Positions 26,145 through 35,103 of a stretch of 64,000 nucleotides of DNA are shown in pieces (the first letter of the stretch is position 1; each line of letters begins with the position of its first letter). The position numbers and the translations under genes are program-made. This DNA is from Lolliginicoccus suaedae. Lineage in GTDB: Bacteria; Actinomycetota; Actinomycetes; Mycobacteriales; Mycobacteriaceae. The notes under the pieces were generated by a model. The model made no database searches and was not told the origin of the DNA. It worked only from the letters and a program-made list of their open reading frames with translations. The stretch is from the NCBI RefSeq assembly GCF_008312885.1, contig NZ_VSSO01000001.1, positions 372,001-436,000 of the forward strand, read 5' to 3'.

Positions 26145-29100
26145 GTGTTCATCCTCGACCCCGCCACCCCGACCCGGGCAGTGTGCAGCGCCACCGACCT
26201 CGCACTGGCCGCCACCAGCGAGTTCGACCTGCTGCGGACACTCGATGCGAAGCTTGGCCGCTACGACCTGGCCGCGGCGCGCGAGGACGGGATGCTCGCC
26301 CGCGCCGCCGAGCTCGGCGACGAGCACGAGCAACGCCACCTCGAGCAATACCGGCGCGAGCACGGCGACGCGGTGGTGGAGATCCCGCGGCCCCGGTTCA
26401 CCCACGACGACCTCCTCGCCGCGCACCATGCCACCCTCGACGCCCTGCGCGCCGGAGCCGCTGTCGTCTACCAGGGCACCTTCTACGACGGGCGGTTCGC
26501 GGGATTCTGCGACTTCCTCGTCCGCGCCGACATCGCCGCTGCCAACGGAGACGCCACCAGTGGCGAAGCCTCCAGCGCCGGTTACGCCGTCTACGACACG
26601 AAGCTGTCCCGGCATGCCCGCGTCACCGCCCTGCTCCAGCTCGCCGCCTACGCCGACCAGCTCGAGAACGAGGGCATCCCCACCACCGGCACCGCGCACC
26701 TCGTCCTCGGCGATGGAGCTGTCACCACCCACCAGCTCGCCGACATCCTGCCCGTCTACCGGCAGCGCCGCGCGCGGCTCGACCACATCCTCGCCGTGCA
26801 CCTCGCCGAGGACGGCCCCGTGCTGTGGGGGGATCCCCGCTACACCGTCAATGTGCACAGCGACCTCGTCGCCGAGGACGTGCGCGCCGCCCGGGATCCC
26901 AGCCTCGTCGCCGGGCTCACCAGCGTGCAGCGCGCCCGGCTGATGGCCGCGGGAACCACCACCATCGATGCGATCGCCGCCCTGCCCGACGATGCCCGCG
27001 TGCCGGGCGTCTCGTTGGCCGCCCTCGAAAGGCTGCGCGCCCAGGCCCAGGCCCAGCTCATCGAGGAACGCACCGGCACCCCCTACTACCTCCTCCACGC
27101 CCCCGATGCCCTCGGGGAGCTGCCCGAGCCGAGCCCCGGCGATGTGTTCTTCGACTTCGAGGGCGACCCCCTCTGGGCGGACGGCGCGGACCCGGACTGG
27201 GGGCTGGAATACCTCTTCGGCCTCGTCGAAGCGCCCGAGGAGGACCTCGACGCGCAGCACCCCGGCATGGACACCACCTTCGTGGCGTTCTGGGCGCACG
27301 ACCGCGCCGAGGAGAAGCAAGCGCTCATCGACTTCGTCGACTACGTCAGCAAGCGGCGGGCCCGCTATCCCGACATGCACGTCTACCACTACGCGCCCTA
27401 CGAGAAGACCGCCCTGCGCCGCCTCGCCGGCCGGCACGGCGTGTGCGAGAACGAGATCGACGACCTGCTGCGCGCCAACGTGCTGATCGACCTGTACCCG
27501 ATCGTGCGGCGTGCCCTGCGCGTCGGCAAGCCCTCCTACAGCATCAAGAAGCTCGAGCCGCTGTACATGGGCGACCACCTGCGCGGCGGCGACGTCACCA
27601 CCGCCGGCGACTCCATCGTCGAGTACGCCCACTTCACCGACCTGCGAGCGCGGGGCGATGACGCGGAGGCCGCCGCGATCCTCGACTCCATCGCCGACTA
27701 CAACCGCTACGACTGCGACTCCACCCTCCACCTGCGCAACTGGCTGCTCGGCCACGCCCTCGACCACGGCATCGCGCTGCGCGCCGCGACCGAGCCACTC
27801 GACCCCGACGACACCCTCGACGACGACACCACCAGCATCCTCGAGCAATCCCTCCTCGCGCGATCCGGCGACCGCCCGCGCGACGACGCCCGCCAGGCCG
27901 CCGCCATGCTCGCCGCCGCGCTGAACTACCACAAGCGCGAGCGCAAGCCATTCTGGTGGGCGCACTTCGACCGCCTCACCGCAGCGGATGCGGACCTCGC
28001 CGACGCCAACGACGCCCTGCTCATCGAGCACGCCACCATCATCACCGACTGGGACAAGCCCACCCCCCGCTCCAGCTACTGCCGCTACCTGCACCTGCGG
28101 GGCGACATGCCCACCGGGTCCGGGGTCCGCGAGGGAGCCGACGTGCACACCCTCTACGCCCCGCCCGCCCCCGATACGCTCAACCAGCCCGTGCCCCAGG
28201 GACGCGCCGTCGGCAGCGCGCACCTGTGCACCGAGGAGGAATGCGACGCCGCTGGCATCCGCTACCCGAGCAAGGGCGCCGTCCTCCGCGAGCGCGCCCC
28301 CCGCGGCGCCGGGCCGCACGACGACCTGCCCGTCGCGCTCGCCCCCACCGCGCCGCCCGCCACCACCAGCCTCGAGGCCGCCATCGCCACCCTCGCCGAG
28401 GAATGCGATGACCTCTGGCCCGACCTGCCCGCCAGCGCCGGGCTCGACATCCTGCAGCGCGCCACCCCGCGCACCCGCAGCGGCCGCCCGCCCGCGCCCG
28501 CCACGGGCGGCGATACCGCCACCGCCATCACCACCACCCTGCTCGACCTCGCCGATTCCTACCTGGCCGTGCAAGGCCCGCCCGGCACGGGCAAGACCTA
28601 CACCGGATCCCGCGTCATCGCCTCGCTCGTCAACGACCACGGCTGGAAGGTCGGCGTGGTCGCACAAAGCCACTCCGTCGTCGAGAACATGCTCGACGGC
28701 ATCGCCGAGGCCGGGGTGCCCGCCACGCAGGTCATCAAGGCCGAGAACCGCCTCGGCTCCGAGCTGTGGACCACCGTCGCGAAGAAGGCGCTGCCCGGGC
28801 TCATCGGTGATGCCCACGAGGGCATCGTCGTCGGTGGCACGGCCTGGACGTTCTCCAACGCCAACCAGGTGCCCGAGCAGTCCCTGGACCTGCTCGTCAT
28901 CGACGAGGCCGGGCAGTACTCGCTCGCCAACACCCTCGCCGTCACCGCCAGCACCCGCAACCTGCTGCTCCTCGGCGACCCCCAGCAGCTCCCGCAGGTC
29001 AGCCAGGGCACCCACCCCGAGCCCGTGGACCTCTCGGCCCTGGGCTGGATCCTCGCTGGCCGCGCGACGATGCCCGAGAGCCACGGCTACTTCCTCCAGA

Positions 29101-29705
29101 CCACCTTCCGCATGCACCCCGCCCTGTGCGAGGCGGTCTCCACGCTTTCCTACGAGGGACGGCTGGGCTCCAAGGCAGAGGTCACCACCGGCCGCCACCT
29201 CGCCGGTATCGCCCCCGGGGTCGCGGTGCATGCCATCGATCACCGTGGCAACGCCACGTCCTCGATCGAGGAAGCGCACGCGGTGCGCGAGACCATCGAA
29301 AACCTGCTTGGCACCGCCTGGAAGCCCGCCCGCGACCAGCCCGCGCGTCCGCTTGGCGAATCCGACCTGATCGTCGTCGCCCCCTACAACGCGCAGGTGG
29401 ACCTCATCTCGGTCGTCCTGCGCGATGCGGGCCTCTCCGAGGTGCTCGTCGGCACCGTCGACAAGTTCCAGGGCCGCCAGGCTGCTGTCGCGATCGTGTC
29501 CATGACCGCCTCGGCCGTCGAGGACGTGCCGCGCGGCATGGGGTTCCTGATGTCGCGCAATCGGCTCAACGTCGCTATCTCGCGCGGCCAGTGGCTCGCG
29601 GTCATCGTTCGCTCGCAGGCGCTGACCGACTACATGCCGACCACTCCCGACGGGCTCGCCGAGCTCGGAGCGTTCCTCGGGCTGTGCGCCGTCGCCACCA
29701 GCTGA
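26145..29705 (+). CDS. TM0106-type RecB-like nuclease fused to SF1 helicase
   Basis: A 1186-residue fusion. The N-terminal third has RecB-nuclease motifs: Asp123 in GFCDFL, Asp151-x-Lys153 in YDTK and QLAAYA (165-170). A second DnaQ/RNase H-like segment follows (DVFFDFEGDP, near 330, through YDCDSTLHLRNWL, near 530). The C-terminal third is a superfamily 1 helicase: Walker A QGPPGTGKT (about 811-819), Walker B LLVIDEAGQ (about 917-925), LLLGDPQQLPQV and a final SRGQWLAVIVRS block. Probably acts in nucleic-acid processing or repair. The GTG start follows CTGGAG. It stands alone, not beside other defence genes. A phage-defence role is possible but not shown. Confidence 0.82.
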   Translation: MFILDPATPTRAVCSATDLALAATSEFDLLRTLDAKLGRYDLAAAREDGMLARAAELGDEHEQRHLEQYRREHGDAVVEIPRPRFTHDDLLAAHHATLDALRAGAAVVYQGTFYDGRFAGFCDFLVRADIAAANGDATSGEASSAGYAVYDTKLSRHARVTALLQLAAYADQLENEGIPTTGTAHLVLGDGAVTTHQLADILPVYRQRRARLDHILAVHLAEDGPVLWGDPRYTVNVHSDLVAEDVRAARDPSLVAGLTSVQRARLMAAGTTTIDAIAALPDDARVPGVSLAALERLRAQAQAQLIEERTGTPYYLLHAPDALGELPEPSPGDVFFDFEGDPLWADGADPDWGLEYLFGLVEAPEEDLDAQHPGMDTTFVAFWAHDRAEEKQALIDFVDYVSKRRARYPDMHVYHYAPYEKTALRRLAGRHGVCENEIDDLLRANVLIDLYPIVRRALRVGKPSYSIKKLEPLYMGDHLRGGDVTTAGDSIVEYAHFTDLRARGDDAEAAAILDSIADYNRYDCDSTLHLRNWLLGHALDHGIALRAATEPLDPDDTLDDDTTSILEQSLLARSGDRPRDDARQAAAMLAAALNYHKRERKPFWWAHFDRLTAADADLADANDALLIEHATIITDWDKPTPRSSYCRYLHLRGDMPTGSGVREGADVHTLYAPPAPDTLNQPVPQGRAVGSAHLCTEEECDAAGIRYPSKGAVLRERAPRGAGPHDDLPVALAPTAPPATTSLEAAIATLAEECDDLWPDLPASAGLDILQRATPRTRSGRPPAPATGGDTATAITTTLLDLADSYLAVQGPPGTGKTYTGSRVIASLVNDHGWKVGVVAQSHSVVENMLDGIAEAGVPATQVIKAENRLGSELWTTVAKKALPGLIGDAHEGIVVGGTAWTFSNANQVPEQSLDLLVIDEAGQYSLANTLAVTASTRNLLLLGDPQQLPQVSQGTHPEPVDLSALGWILAGRATMPESHGYFLQTTFRMHPALCEAVSTLSYEGRLGSKAEVTTGRHLAGIAPGVAVHAIDHRGNATSSIEEAHAVRETIENLLGTAWKPARDQPARPLGESDLIVVAPYNAQVDLISVVLRDAGLSEVLVGTVDKFQGRQAAVAIVSMTASAVEDVPRGMGFLMSRNRLNVAISRGQWLAVIVRSQALTDYMPTTPDGLAELGAFLGLCAVATS

Positions 29706-29743
29706 GGCCGGGCGCTGCTGCTGGCGGCGAGCTGTGACCGCCG

Positions 29744-29807
29744 CAAACGCGATAGAAGCCGCCGTTCGAACGGGTCGGCTTCTATCGCGCTTGACTGTTT
29801 CCGGTGC
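29744..29807. repeat. Dispersed palindromic element, family P2, copy B
   Basis: A perfect 14-bp inverted repeat (29748-29761 with 29776-29789) flanks a 14-nt loop that itself contains the palindrome CCGTTCGAACGG (29762-29773). CTTCTATCGCG (29779-29789) is followed after 7 nt by GTTTCCGGTGC (29797-29807), as in copies A and C. It lies between two convergent genes and may terminate both. Confidence 0.8.
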
Positions 29808-29841
29808 GTTTGGCGCCAAGAGGCTGGATCCCAGCCGGGTC

Positions 29842-29877
29842 GTCACCTAGCCCAAGGCTGCACCAGGGCTAGGTGAC
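29842..29877. terminator. Hairpin between convergent genes
   Basis: A perfect 12-bp stem (29842-29853 with 29866-29877, loop of 12) lies just downstream of the AMIN-like gene, which ends at 29891 on the minus strand. No T run follows, as is common in actinomycetes. It is placed next to palindrome copy B. Confidence 0.6.
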
Positions 29878-29890
29878 GGGGGATGGCAAG

Positions 29891-30469
29891 CTACTGCCAG
29901 TAGTGCGCCACGTCGATCACCACGCGCGAGGACGTGCCCGGTCCCTCCAGGGTGAATACCCGGAAAGGCAGCCGTGCTCGCACCCCGAGGCCCAGTGATG
30001 TCTGGCCCTCGAACGTCCCGGCGAACGCTACCTGGCGGAACGTGTCGTAGCCCCAGACGTTGACCAGTTCGCTGCGATCGGCGGGCCAGTAAGTGGAGTT
30101 GCCATGCTCGTTGTAGGCGGGGGCATGGACGACGACTTGCAGCTGGGCACCGCCGCGCAGGGGCACCTCGAAGCCGGAGCCCTGAGCCCGCACCACATCG
30201 ACGTAGCGGACGTTGTAGCCCGCGACCGGGCCAGCGACATCGACCACGAGCCGGTCGAAGCACGCGTGGCGCCCCGAACGCACGTTGGTGACCGTGCCGC
30301 TGGAGTAGTGCTGCCATGACTTATCGAGGGAGCCCCACGTGATCCCGCAGTAGGGGGACGCGCCTGCCGCTGCCGAGCCAAGTATGCCCGGGCCCGCGAC
30401 AAGGCCGACGGCGAGAAGCAGCGAGCCCATCATCGACGTGAGAAAGCGTCGGATCGTTGTCGTGCTCAC
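29891..30469 (-). CDS. Secreted AMIN-like domain protein
   Basis: A 192-residue exported protein. Residues 1-37 form a signal peptide ending AAAGAS. The mature part carries the actinobacterial AMIN-like pattern: VRSGRHACFDRLVVDVAG, GYNVRYVD and a final STSSRVVIDVAH-like strand. AMIN domains bind peptidoglycan, so cell-wall location is likely. One cysteine pair (CGITW and HACFD) could be a disulfide. No partner gene nearby; it ends next to a strong hairpin. Confidence 0.7.
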   Translation of the reverse strand: MSTTTIRRFLTSMMGSLLLAVGLVAGPGILGSAAAGASPYCGITWGSLDKSWQHYSSGTVTNVRSGRHACFDRLVVDVAGPVAGYNVRYVDVVRAQGSGFEVPLRGGAQLQVVVHAPAYNEHGNSTYWPADRSELVNVWGYDTFRQVAFAGTFEGQTSLGLGVRARLPFRVFTLEGPGTSSRVVIDVAHYWQ

Positions 30470-30584
30470 AAAGCATCACCTCTGATCAGGTTGGATCCCG
30501 ACCTACCTGACATGGTAGTCCCCAAAACCGACACGCACGAGGGATGGCGATGGATCGTTATCTCCCGCTGATCAGGGGCGCGGG

Positions 30585-31577
30585 CTACTCGACGCGGGCG
30601 AGCAGCAGCGCGAACCGCGACCTCGGGTCCTGCCACGCGTGGGCCACCGGCAGCCCCTGCGCGGCCATCTCCGCGGAGAGATCGAGCAGGTCGAACTTCG
30701 CGGAGATCTCGGTGCGGATCTCCTCCCCGGCAGCAAGCTCGACATCGAGCCCGGCACCGGGGACGCGGACGGTCATCGCCGAGCGCGCGCGCAGCCGCAT
30801 CTCGATCCACTTCGCGCGCGCGTCCCACACCGCGACGTGCTCGAACTCCTCGACGGGGAAGTCCGCGCCGAGCTCCCGGTTCATCACCGCGAGCACATTG
30901 CGGTTGAACTCCGCGGTCACACCAGCGGCATCGTCGTAGGCGGCGACCATGGTGGCCTCCTCGATGATGAGCCCGGCCCCGATGAGCACATGTTCTCCGG
31001 GCCGCAGGGACTCGCGCATCGCGGCGAGGAACGCGGCACGCTCGGCGGGGTCGAGGTTGCCGATGGTGCTGCCGAGGAAGACCATCATCCGATCCGGGTA
31101 GTCGGGGACGAAGCGCAGCCCATCGCGGAACCCACCGGCGGAGAAATCACTGACCACCCCGTGCACGGCGAGGCCCGGGTAGTCCTGCTCGAGCTCGGAC
31201 ATCGCGGCGGCGAGCGCGGCGGGGGAGACGTCCTGGGCGACGTAGGTGGCGAGGGTGCCGGACGCATCGAGGGCATCGAGCAGCAGGCGGGTCTTCTCCG
31301 AGGATCCGGACCCGAGCTCGACGATGGTGCGCGCCCCGGTGATCGCGGCGATCTCGTTGGCACAGCCGGTGAGCAGGGCCTTCTCGGTGCGGGTGGGGTA
31401 GTACTCGGGAAGCCGGGTGATCTGCTCGAACAACTCGCTGCCCGTGGCGTCGTAGAACCACTTCGGGGGCAGCGTGCGGGGCTGGGCGGCGAGCCCGTCG
31501 CGGACGTCCGCGACGAGCGCTGCGGCGCGGGCGTCGTCGGCGAGGTGGACGTCGAGGTGCTGGGTGCTGTGGGCCAT
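30585..31577 (-). CDS. egtD: L-histidine N-alpha-methyltransferase EgtD
   Basis: First-step enzyme of ergothioneine synthesis (330 residues): three SAM-dependent methylations of histidine give hercynine. LPPKWFYDATGSELFEQITRLPEYYPTRTE is the family's N-terminal signature, IVELGSGSSEKTRLLL the SAM site, and MVFLGSTIGNL the later core. The ATG at 31577 has CGGAG upstream; an ATG seven codons earlier is in frame. It is last in the egtABCD operon, 60 bases after egtC, across a 15-bp repeat. Confidence 0.95.
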   Translation of the reverse strand: MAHSTQHLDVHLADDARAAALVADVRDGLAAQPRTLPPKWFYDATGSELFEQITRLPEYYPTRTEKALLTGCANEIAAITGARTIVELGSGSSEKTRLLLDALDASGTLATYVAQDVSPAALAAAMSELEQDYPGLAVHGVVSDFSAGGFRDGLRFVPDYPDRMMVFLGSTIGNLDPAERAAFLAAMRESLRPGEHVLIGAGLIIEEATMVAAYDDAAGVTAEFNRNVLAVMNRELGADFPVEEFEHVAVWDARAKWIEMRLRARSAMTVRVPGAGLDVELAAGEEIRTEISAKFDLLDLSAEMAAQGLPVAHAWQDPRSRFALLLARVE

Positions 31578-31598
31578 GGTTCTCCGATTCGTGGGCAT

Positions 31599-31643
31599 CC
31601 AAGGGGCTGCAGGGGAAAGGTCGCAGGGGGAAAGGTTTCAGGG
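31599..31643. repeat. 15-bp tandem repeats spanning the egtC stop
   Basis: 31629-31643 (containing the egtC stop) and 31614-31628 differ at two bases; a third, diverged unit is at 31599-31613. In the egtC frame the units begin CCC TGA and CCC TGC, so the repeat again arose across a stop codon. Confidence 0.75.
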
Positions 31644-32396
31644 CGGCGGGCTGGCCGTGCTCGGGATGGCGATGGTCTCCACGCGATCGGGCCGGGCGAT
31701 GAGCAGCTGCCCATCGGGCACCCACTGCCAACCGGGCGCATCGTCGGTGGGCTCGCTGGCAACGACCGTCTCGCCACCATCGCGCCACCACGCGAGGCTG
31801 TGCCCCCAGGCCGTGGCGAGGATGGTGGTGCCGTCGCTGAGCAGCAGGTTCATCCGGGAGCCGGGCGCGGCCTCGGCGACGCGCGCCACGAGCTCGAGCA
31901 GCAGCCCGGCGGGATCGGCACCGGCCCGCAGGTGGTGGCGCAGCCATGCCCACAGCACCGCCGAGTCCACCGACGCATCGAGGGTCATCAGGTCGGTGAG
32001 CGGGATCTCCCGGGCGAGCGGCACCAGGCTCGCGGGCCATCCGGTGGCATAACCGTTGTGGGAGAACGCCCAGCCATCGGTGGTGAACGGCGCGCAGGCG
32101 TGCTCGCTCAACGGCATTCCCGTGGTGGCGCCGCGCACCACCGCCATCACAGCGGTCGCGGTTACCGCGCCGAGCACAGCCGCGCCGGAGGGGTCCGCCC
32201 ACGGCGGCACTGCCCGCCGGTATGAGCGCCACCCGTCACCATTGCTCCAGGCCACGCCGTAGCCGTCGACGTTGAGGGTGCCGGTGCCGCGCATGAACCG
32301 GGGCGCATGCGCCTGCCGCGCCAGCGAGTGCGCCCCGCGGGCGGGCACGTCCGCGACAACGATGGGTCCGCCGATGCGGGCGAGATGCCGGCACAT
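31638..32396 (-). CDS. egtC: Ergothioneine amidohydrolase EgtC
   Basis: Class II glutamine-amidotransferase-fold enzyme (252 residues) that removes the gamma-glutamyl group from the sulfoxide made by EgtB. The catalytic Cys2 follows the initiator Met (MCRHLA). Other family blocks are GTLNVDGYGVAW and FSHNGYATGW. The ATG shares one base with the egtB stop (TGATG), so translation is coupled. The C-terminus sits in the 15-bp repeat. Confidence 0.93.
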   Translation of the reverse strand: MCRHLARIGGPIVVADVPARGAHSLARQAHAPRFMRGTGTLNVDGYGVAWSNGDGWRSYRRAVPPWADPSGAAVLGAVTATAVMAVVRGATTGMPLSEHACAPFTTDGWAFSHNGYATGWPASLVPLAREIPLTDLMTLDASVDSAVLWAWLRHHLRAGADPAGLLLELVARVAEAAPGSRMNLLLSDGTTILATAWGHSLAWWRDGGETVVASEPTDDAPGWQWVPDGQLLIARPDRVETIAIPSTASPPP

Positions 32397-33733
32397 CAGC
32401 TCGGCCCGGTGCTGCCGGTGTCCCAGGCGAGGCGCAGGCCCGCGAAGATCTGCCGACGGATTGGATAGTCCCAGTTTCGGAACGTGCCGCGGATGGCGAC
32501 CTCGTCGGTGCCGAACGATCCGCCGCGCAGCACGCGGTGATCGCTGCCGAAGAACACTTCGGAGTACTCGGCGTAGGGGAAGAACCGGAAGCCGGGATAG
32601 GGCAGGAAATGCGAGGACGTCCACTCCCACACATCGCCGATGAGCTGCTGCACCCCGAGCGGCGACGCGCCGGCCGGGTAGGCGCCCACCGGCGCGGGAC
32701 GGATGTGGCGCTGACCGAGGTTGGCGTGCTCGGCAGTGGGCTCGGCGTCGCCCCACGGGTAGCGGCGGGAGCGTCCAGTAGCGGGGTCGAAGCGGGCAGC
32801 CTTCTCCCACTCGTGCTCGGTGGGCAGCCGCGCCCCGGCCCAGCGGGCGAATGCCTCGGCCTCGTGGAAGCACACGTGCATCACCGGCTCGTCGGCGGGC
32901 ACGGCCTCCTCGCGGCCGAAGCGCCGCCGCCACCACTGCTCGCCCTCGCGGCGCCAGAACAGTGGCGCGGAGAGCCCTGCCTCCTGCCGGTGCTGCCAGC
33001 CCTCCTCCGTCCACAGCTCGCGTCGCTCGTAGCCGCCGTCGGCGATGAACTCCATGTACTCGCCGCAGGTGACCGGAGCGCGGGCGATGGCGAACTCGTC
33101 GATCCACACGGTGTGGGCGGGGCGCTCGTTGTCCAGCGCCCACGGCTCGTGGTCAGTGCCGATCTCGCAGGGGCCCGCGGGCACCACTACCCGCCCGGTG
33201 GCGTCGATGCGGGTACGAGGCGGCGCCGGGTCGGCGAGCACGGGCTCTCCGCGGCGCAGCTGGTGGGTGGCGAGCATGGTCTCGTCGTGCTGCTGCTCGT
33301 GCTGGGCGATCATGCCGAACGCGAAGCCCCCCTCGATCAGGGGCGAACCTTCCAGGGGAGTCGCATCGAGCACATCGAGGGTCTTTTCCCGGACCACGCG
33401 CACGTAGTCGCGGGCCTCGCGCGGCCCGAGCAGCGGCAGCCGCGGGCGCGTGGCGCGGGGATGCTGGAAGGCGTCATAGAGCTCGTCGATGTCCGCGCGC
33501 AGTGGTTCCCGCCCGCCGACGTCGCGGACGAGCCACAGCTCCTCCTGGTTGCCGATGTGCGCGAGGTCCCACACCAGGGGGCTCATGAGGCGGGAATGCT
33601 GCGCGACGAGATCGGCCTCATCAACGGAATCGGTGAGCAGCGTGCTGCGGGCGCGGGCACGCTCGAGGGTCGTGGCGATGCGCTCGCGGACGGGGCTGGT
33701 CGACGGATCATGCCTGGGCTGCTCGGTGGTCAC
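32396..33733 (-). CDS. egtB: Hercynine oxygenase EgtB
   Basis: Non-heme iron sulfoxide synthase (445 residues) that joins gamma-glutamylcysteine to hercynine with O2. The DinB-like N-terminal half provides the iron ligands His59 (LAHIGNQEE), His145 and His149 (HEQQHDET). The C-terminal half is a formylglycine-generating-enzyme-type fold with GDVWEWTSSHFLPYPGF and RVLRGGSFGT. The GTG start overlaps the egtA stop by four bases. The full A-B-C-D order implies the glutamylcysteine route as in mycobacteria. Confidence 0.95.
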   Translation of the reverse strand: MTTEQPRHDPSTSPVRERIATTLERARARSTLLTDSVDEADLVAQHSRLMSPLVWDLAHIGNQEELWLVRDVGGREPLRADIDELYDAFQHPRATRPRLPLLGPREARDYVRVVREKTLDVLDATPLEGSPLIEGGFAFGMIAQHEQQHDETMLATHQLRRGEPVLADPAPPRTRIDATGRVVVPAGPCEIGTDHEPWALDNERPAHTVWIDEFAIARAPVTCGEYMEFIADGGYERRELWTEEGWQHRQEAGLSAPLFWRREGEQWWRRRFGREEAVPADEPVMHVCFHEAEAFARWAGARLPTEHEWEKAARFDPATGRSRRYPWGDAEPTAEHANLGQRHIRPAPVGAYPAGASPLGVQQLIGDVWEWTSSHFLPYPGFRFFPYAEYSEVFFGSDHRVLRGGSFGTDEVAIRGTFRNWDYPIRRQIFAGLRLAWDTGSTGPS

Positions 33734-34962
33734 TGCGCTCCTGCTCGTGCTGTGGTGGTCTGTGGCCGGGCCAGTTGCTCGATGCGGGCCGCGATGGTGG
33801 TGTCCTCGCAGTGGCTGGCGGCCAGCATCAGCAGGTCGCTTGCCGCGCGGGCCAGGCCGGGGTCGCGGGTGCCGAGGCGGGCTGCCCGCGCCCACGAGCT
33901 GGCCGTCGGCTCGGCGATGCCGTGCGCGTGCTCGACGGCCGCAGGGCAGGACACCAGTGCCGCGACGACGGCGACGGGGATGTCCCACTGCTGATCGGGC
34001 TGCTGATCGAGGTAGCGGATCTCGAAGAATCCCTTGGGCCGCACGGGCGGGAACAGGGTGGTGAGGTGGTAGTCCACGTCTGTGACGGTGGCTGCGCGCC
34101 CGATGGGGGACCTGGTGCCCTGCTCGATCCAGGCGCCCAGCGCGAGGCCTGGGGGAGCGGCCCACTGCTCGCCCTTTGATCGCACGCACAGCAGTGGGAC
34201 ATCCAGTGCCCACTCCGCGTAGTCCTCGCCGAGGGTGCATCCGGCGGGCAGGCGCGTGCGGGAGGGATCGAGGGTGAACCAGGCACGCATCCGCTGCGAC
34301 GCCCACCGGCCCGCCGCGCCACCAGCGACCCGGGGCGAGGCGGCGAATGCCGCGATCAGGGCCGGGCCGATCGCGTTGAGCATCTGCCACCGTGCCTCCG
34401 ATTCGGCCGGAGTGCTGCCCGGTCCGACGCATGGCTGCACCGCGGCGGTGTTGTTCATCATGATCCGGCCCATCGGCCCGTTGCGGTCGAACACCGACTC
34501 CATGGCCCGGTAGCGGGGCGCGTCGAGGATCCGCTCGGGGGCGCGGCCGGTGTCGGCGGCCGCGCAGCCAAGCACGAGGCGGCGGTCGCTGAGCCGGGCG
34601 GCGAGCAGCCGGGCATCCTCGCGCAACGCGGCGAGCAGCTCACGGGTGGTGGCGGCGGGAGCGCTCGATAGCTCGATCTGCCCGCCCGGCTCGATGGTGA
34701 CCACTGAGCCTCCGGGCAAAGGCGCGGATCGGCCCCCGATCGGTGGCGCCCAGGGGCCGAGCGCCGCCTCGATCTCTGGCAGTGCCGGCCTGCGCCGGGG
34801 ATCGGCCGGATCGAGGATGAGCCATTCGATCTCGGCGCCGACCGTCGGTTCAGCGGAGGTGGCGGTGATGCGGGTGGTGATCAGCTCGCGCGCCGCGGCA
34901 CGGGAAGGCACGATCCGCGCGGGTTCCGCGGGCAGCGTGGTCGCGGGTGGGGGTAGGCCCAT
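33730..34962 (-). CDS. egtA: Glutamate-cysteine ligase EgtA
   Basis: Gamma-glutamylcysteine synthetase of the GCS2 type (410 residues), supplying the sulfur donor for EgtB. VGAEIEWLI is the ATP/Mg and glutamate site, GGQIELSS the second block, and MGRIMMNNTAAVQPCVG the third. The ATG at 34962 is used; an in-frame TTG further upstream is less likely. It begins the operon. The lyase EgtE is not encoded within the cluster. Confidence 0.92.
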   Translation of the reverse strand: MGLPPPATTLPAEPARIVPSRAAARELITTRITATSAEPTVGAEIEWLILDPADPRRRPALPEIEAALGPWAPPIGGRSAPLPGGSVVTIEPGGQIELSSAPAATTRELLAALREDARLLAARLSDRRLVLGCAAADTGRAPERILDAPRYRAMESVFDRNGPMGRIMMNNTAAVQPCVGPGSTPAESEARWQMLNAIGPALIAAFAASPRVAGGAAGRWASQRMRAWFTLDPSRTRLPAGCTLGEDYAEWALDVPLLCVRSKGEQWAAPPGLALGAWIEQGTRSPIGRAATVTDVDYHLTTLFPPVRPKGFFEIRYLDQQPDQQWDIPVAVVAALVSCPAAVEHAHGIAEPTASSWARAARLGTRDPGLARAASDLLMLAASHCEDTTIAARIEQLARPQTTTARAGAQ

Positions 34963-35054
34963 GGTTTCGAAACTACCGGCGCGCAAGCGATCCGCGCCAC
35001 AGTTTGCCACCAAGCAGACAGACCGGAGCGCGTGTGGCTGCCCCAGGACGCGAG

Positions 35055-35085
35055 CCGGGGCCAGCGCGGTGTGCGCTGGCCCCGG
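35055..35085. terminator. Terminator hairpin after alkB copy 1
   Basis: A perfect 13-bp GC-rich stem (35055-35067 with 35073-35085, 5-nt loop) lies 19 bases beyond the minus-strand stop of the first alkB. There is no T run. It also separates alkB from the egt operon. Confidence 0.75.
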
Positions 35086-35103
35086 AGGAGGTGGGAGTGC
35101 TGG

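Noticed and set aside
25812-29846. A 1344-residue open frame opposite the nuclease-helicase gene
   Set aside because: Low-complexity Gly/Val/Glu-rich composition and full overlap with a well-supported gene show it to be an antisense shadow.
34963-35013. TTG start for EgtA 17 codons upstream of the chosen ATG
   Set aside because: TTG is rare, the extra residues are not conserved in the family as I know it, and no ribosome-binding site is visible.
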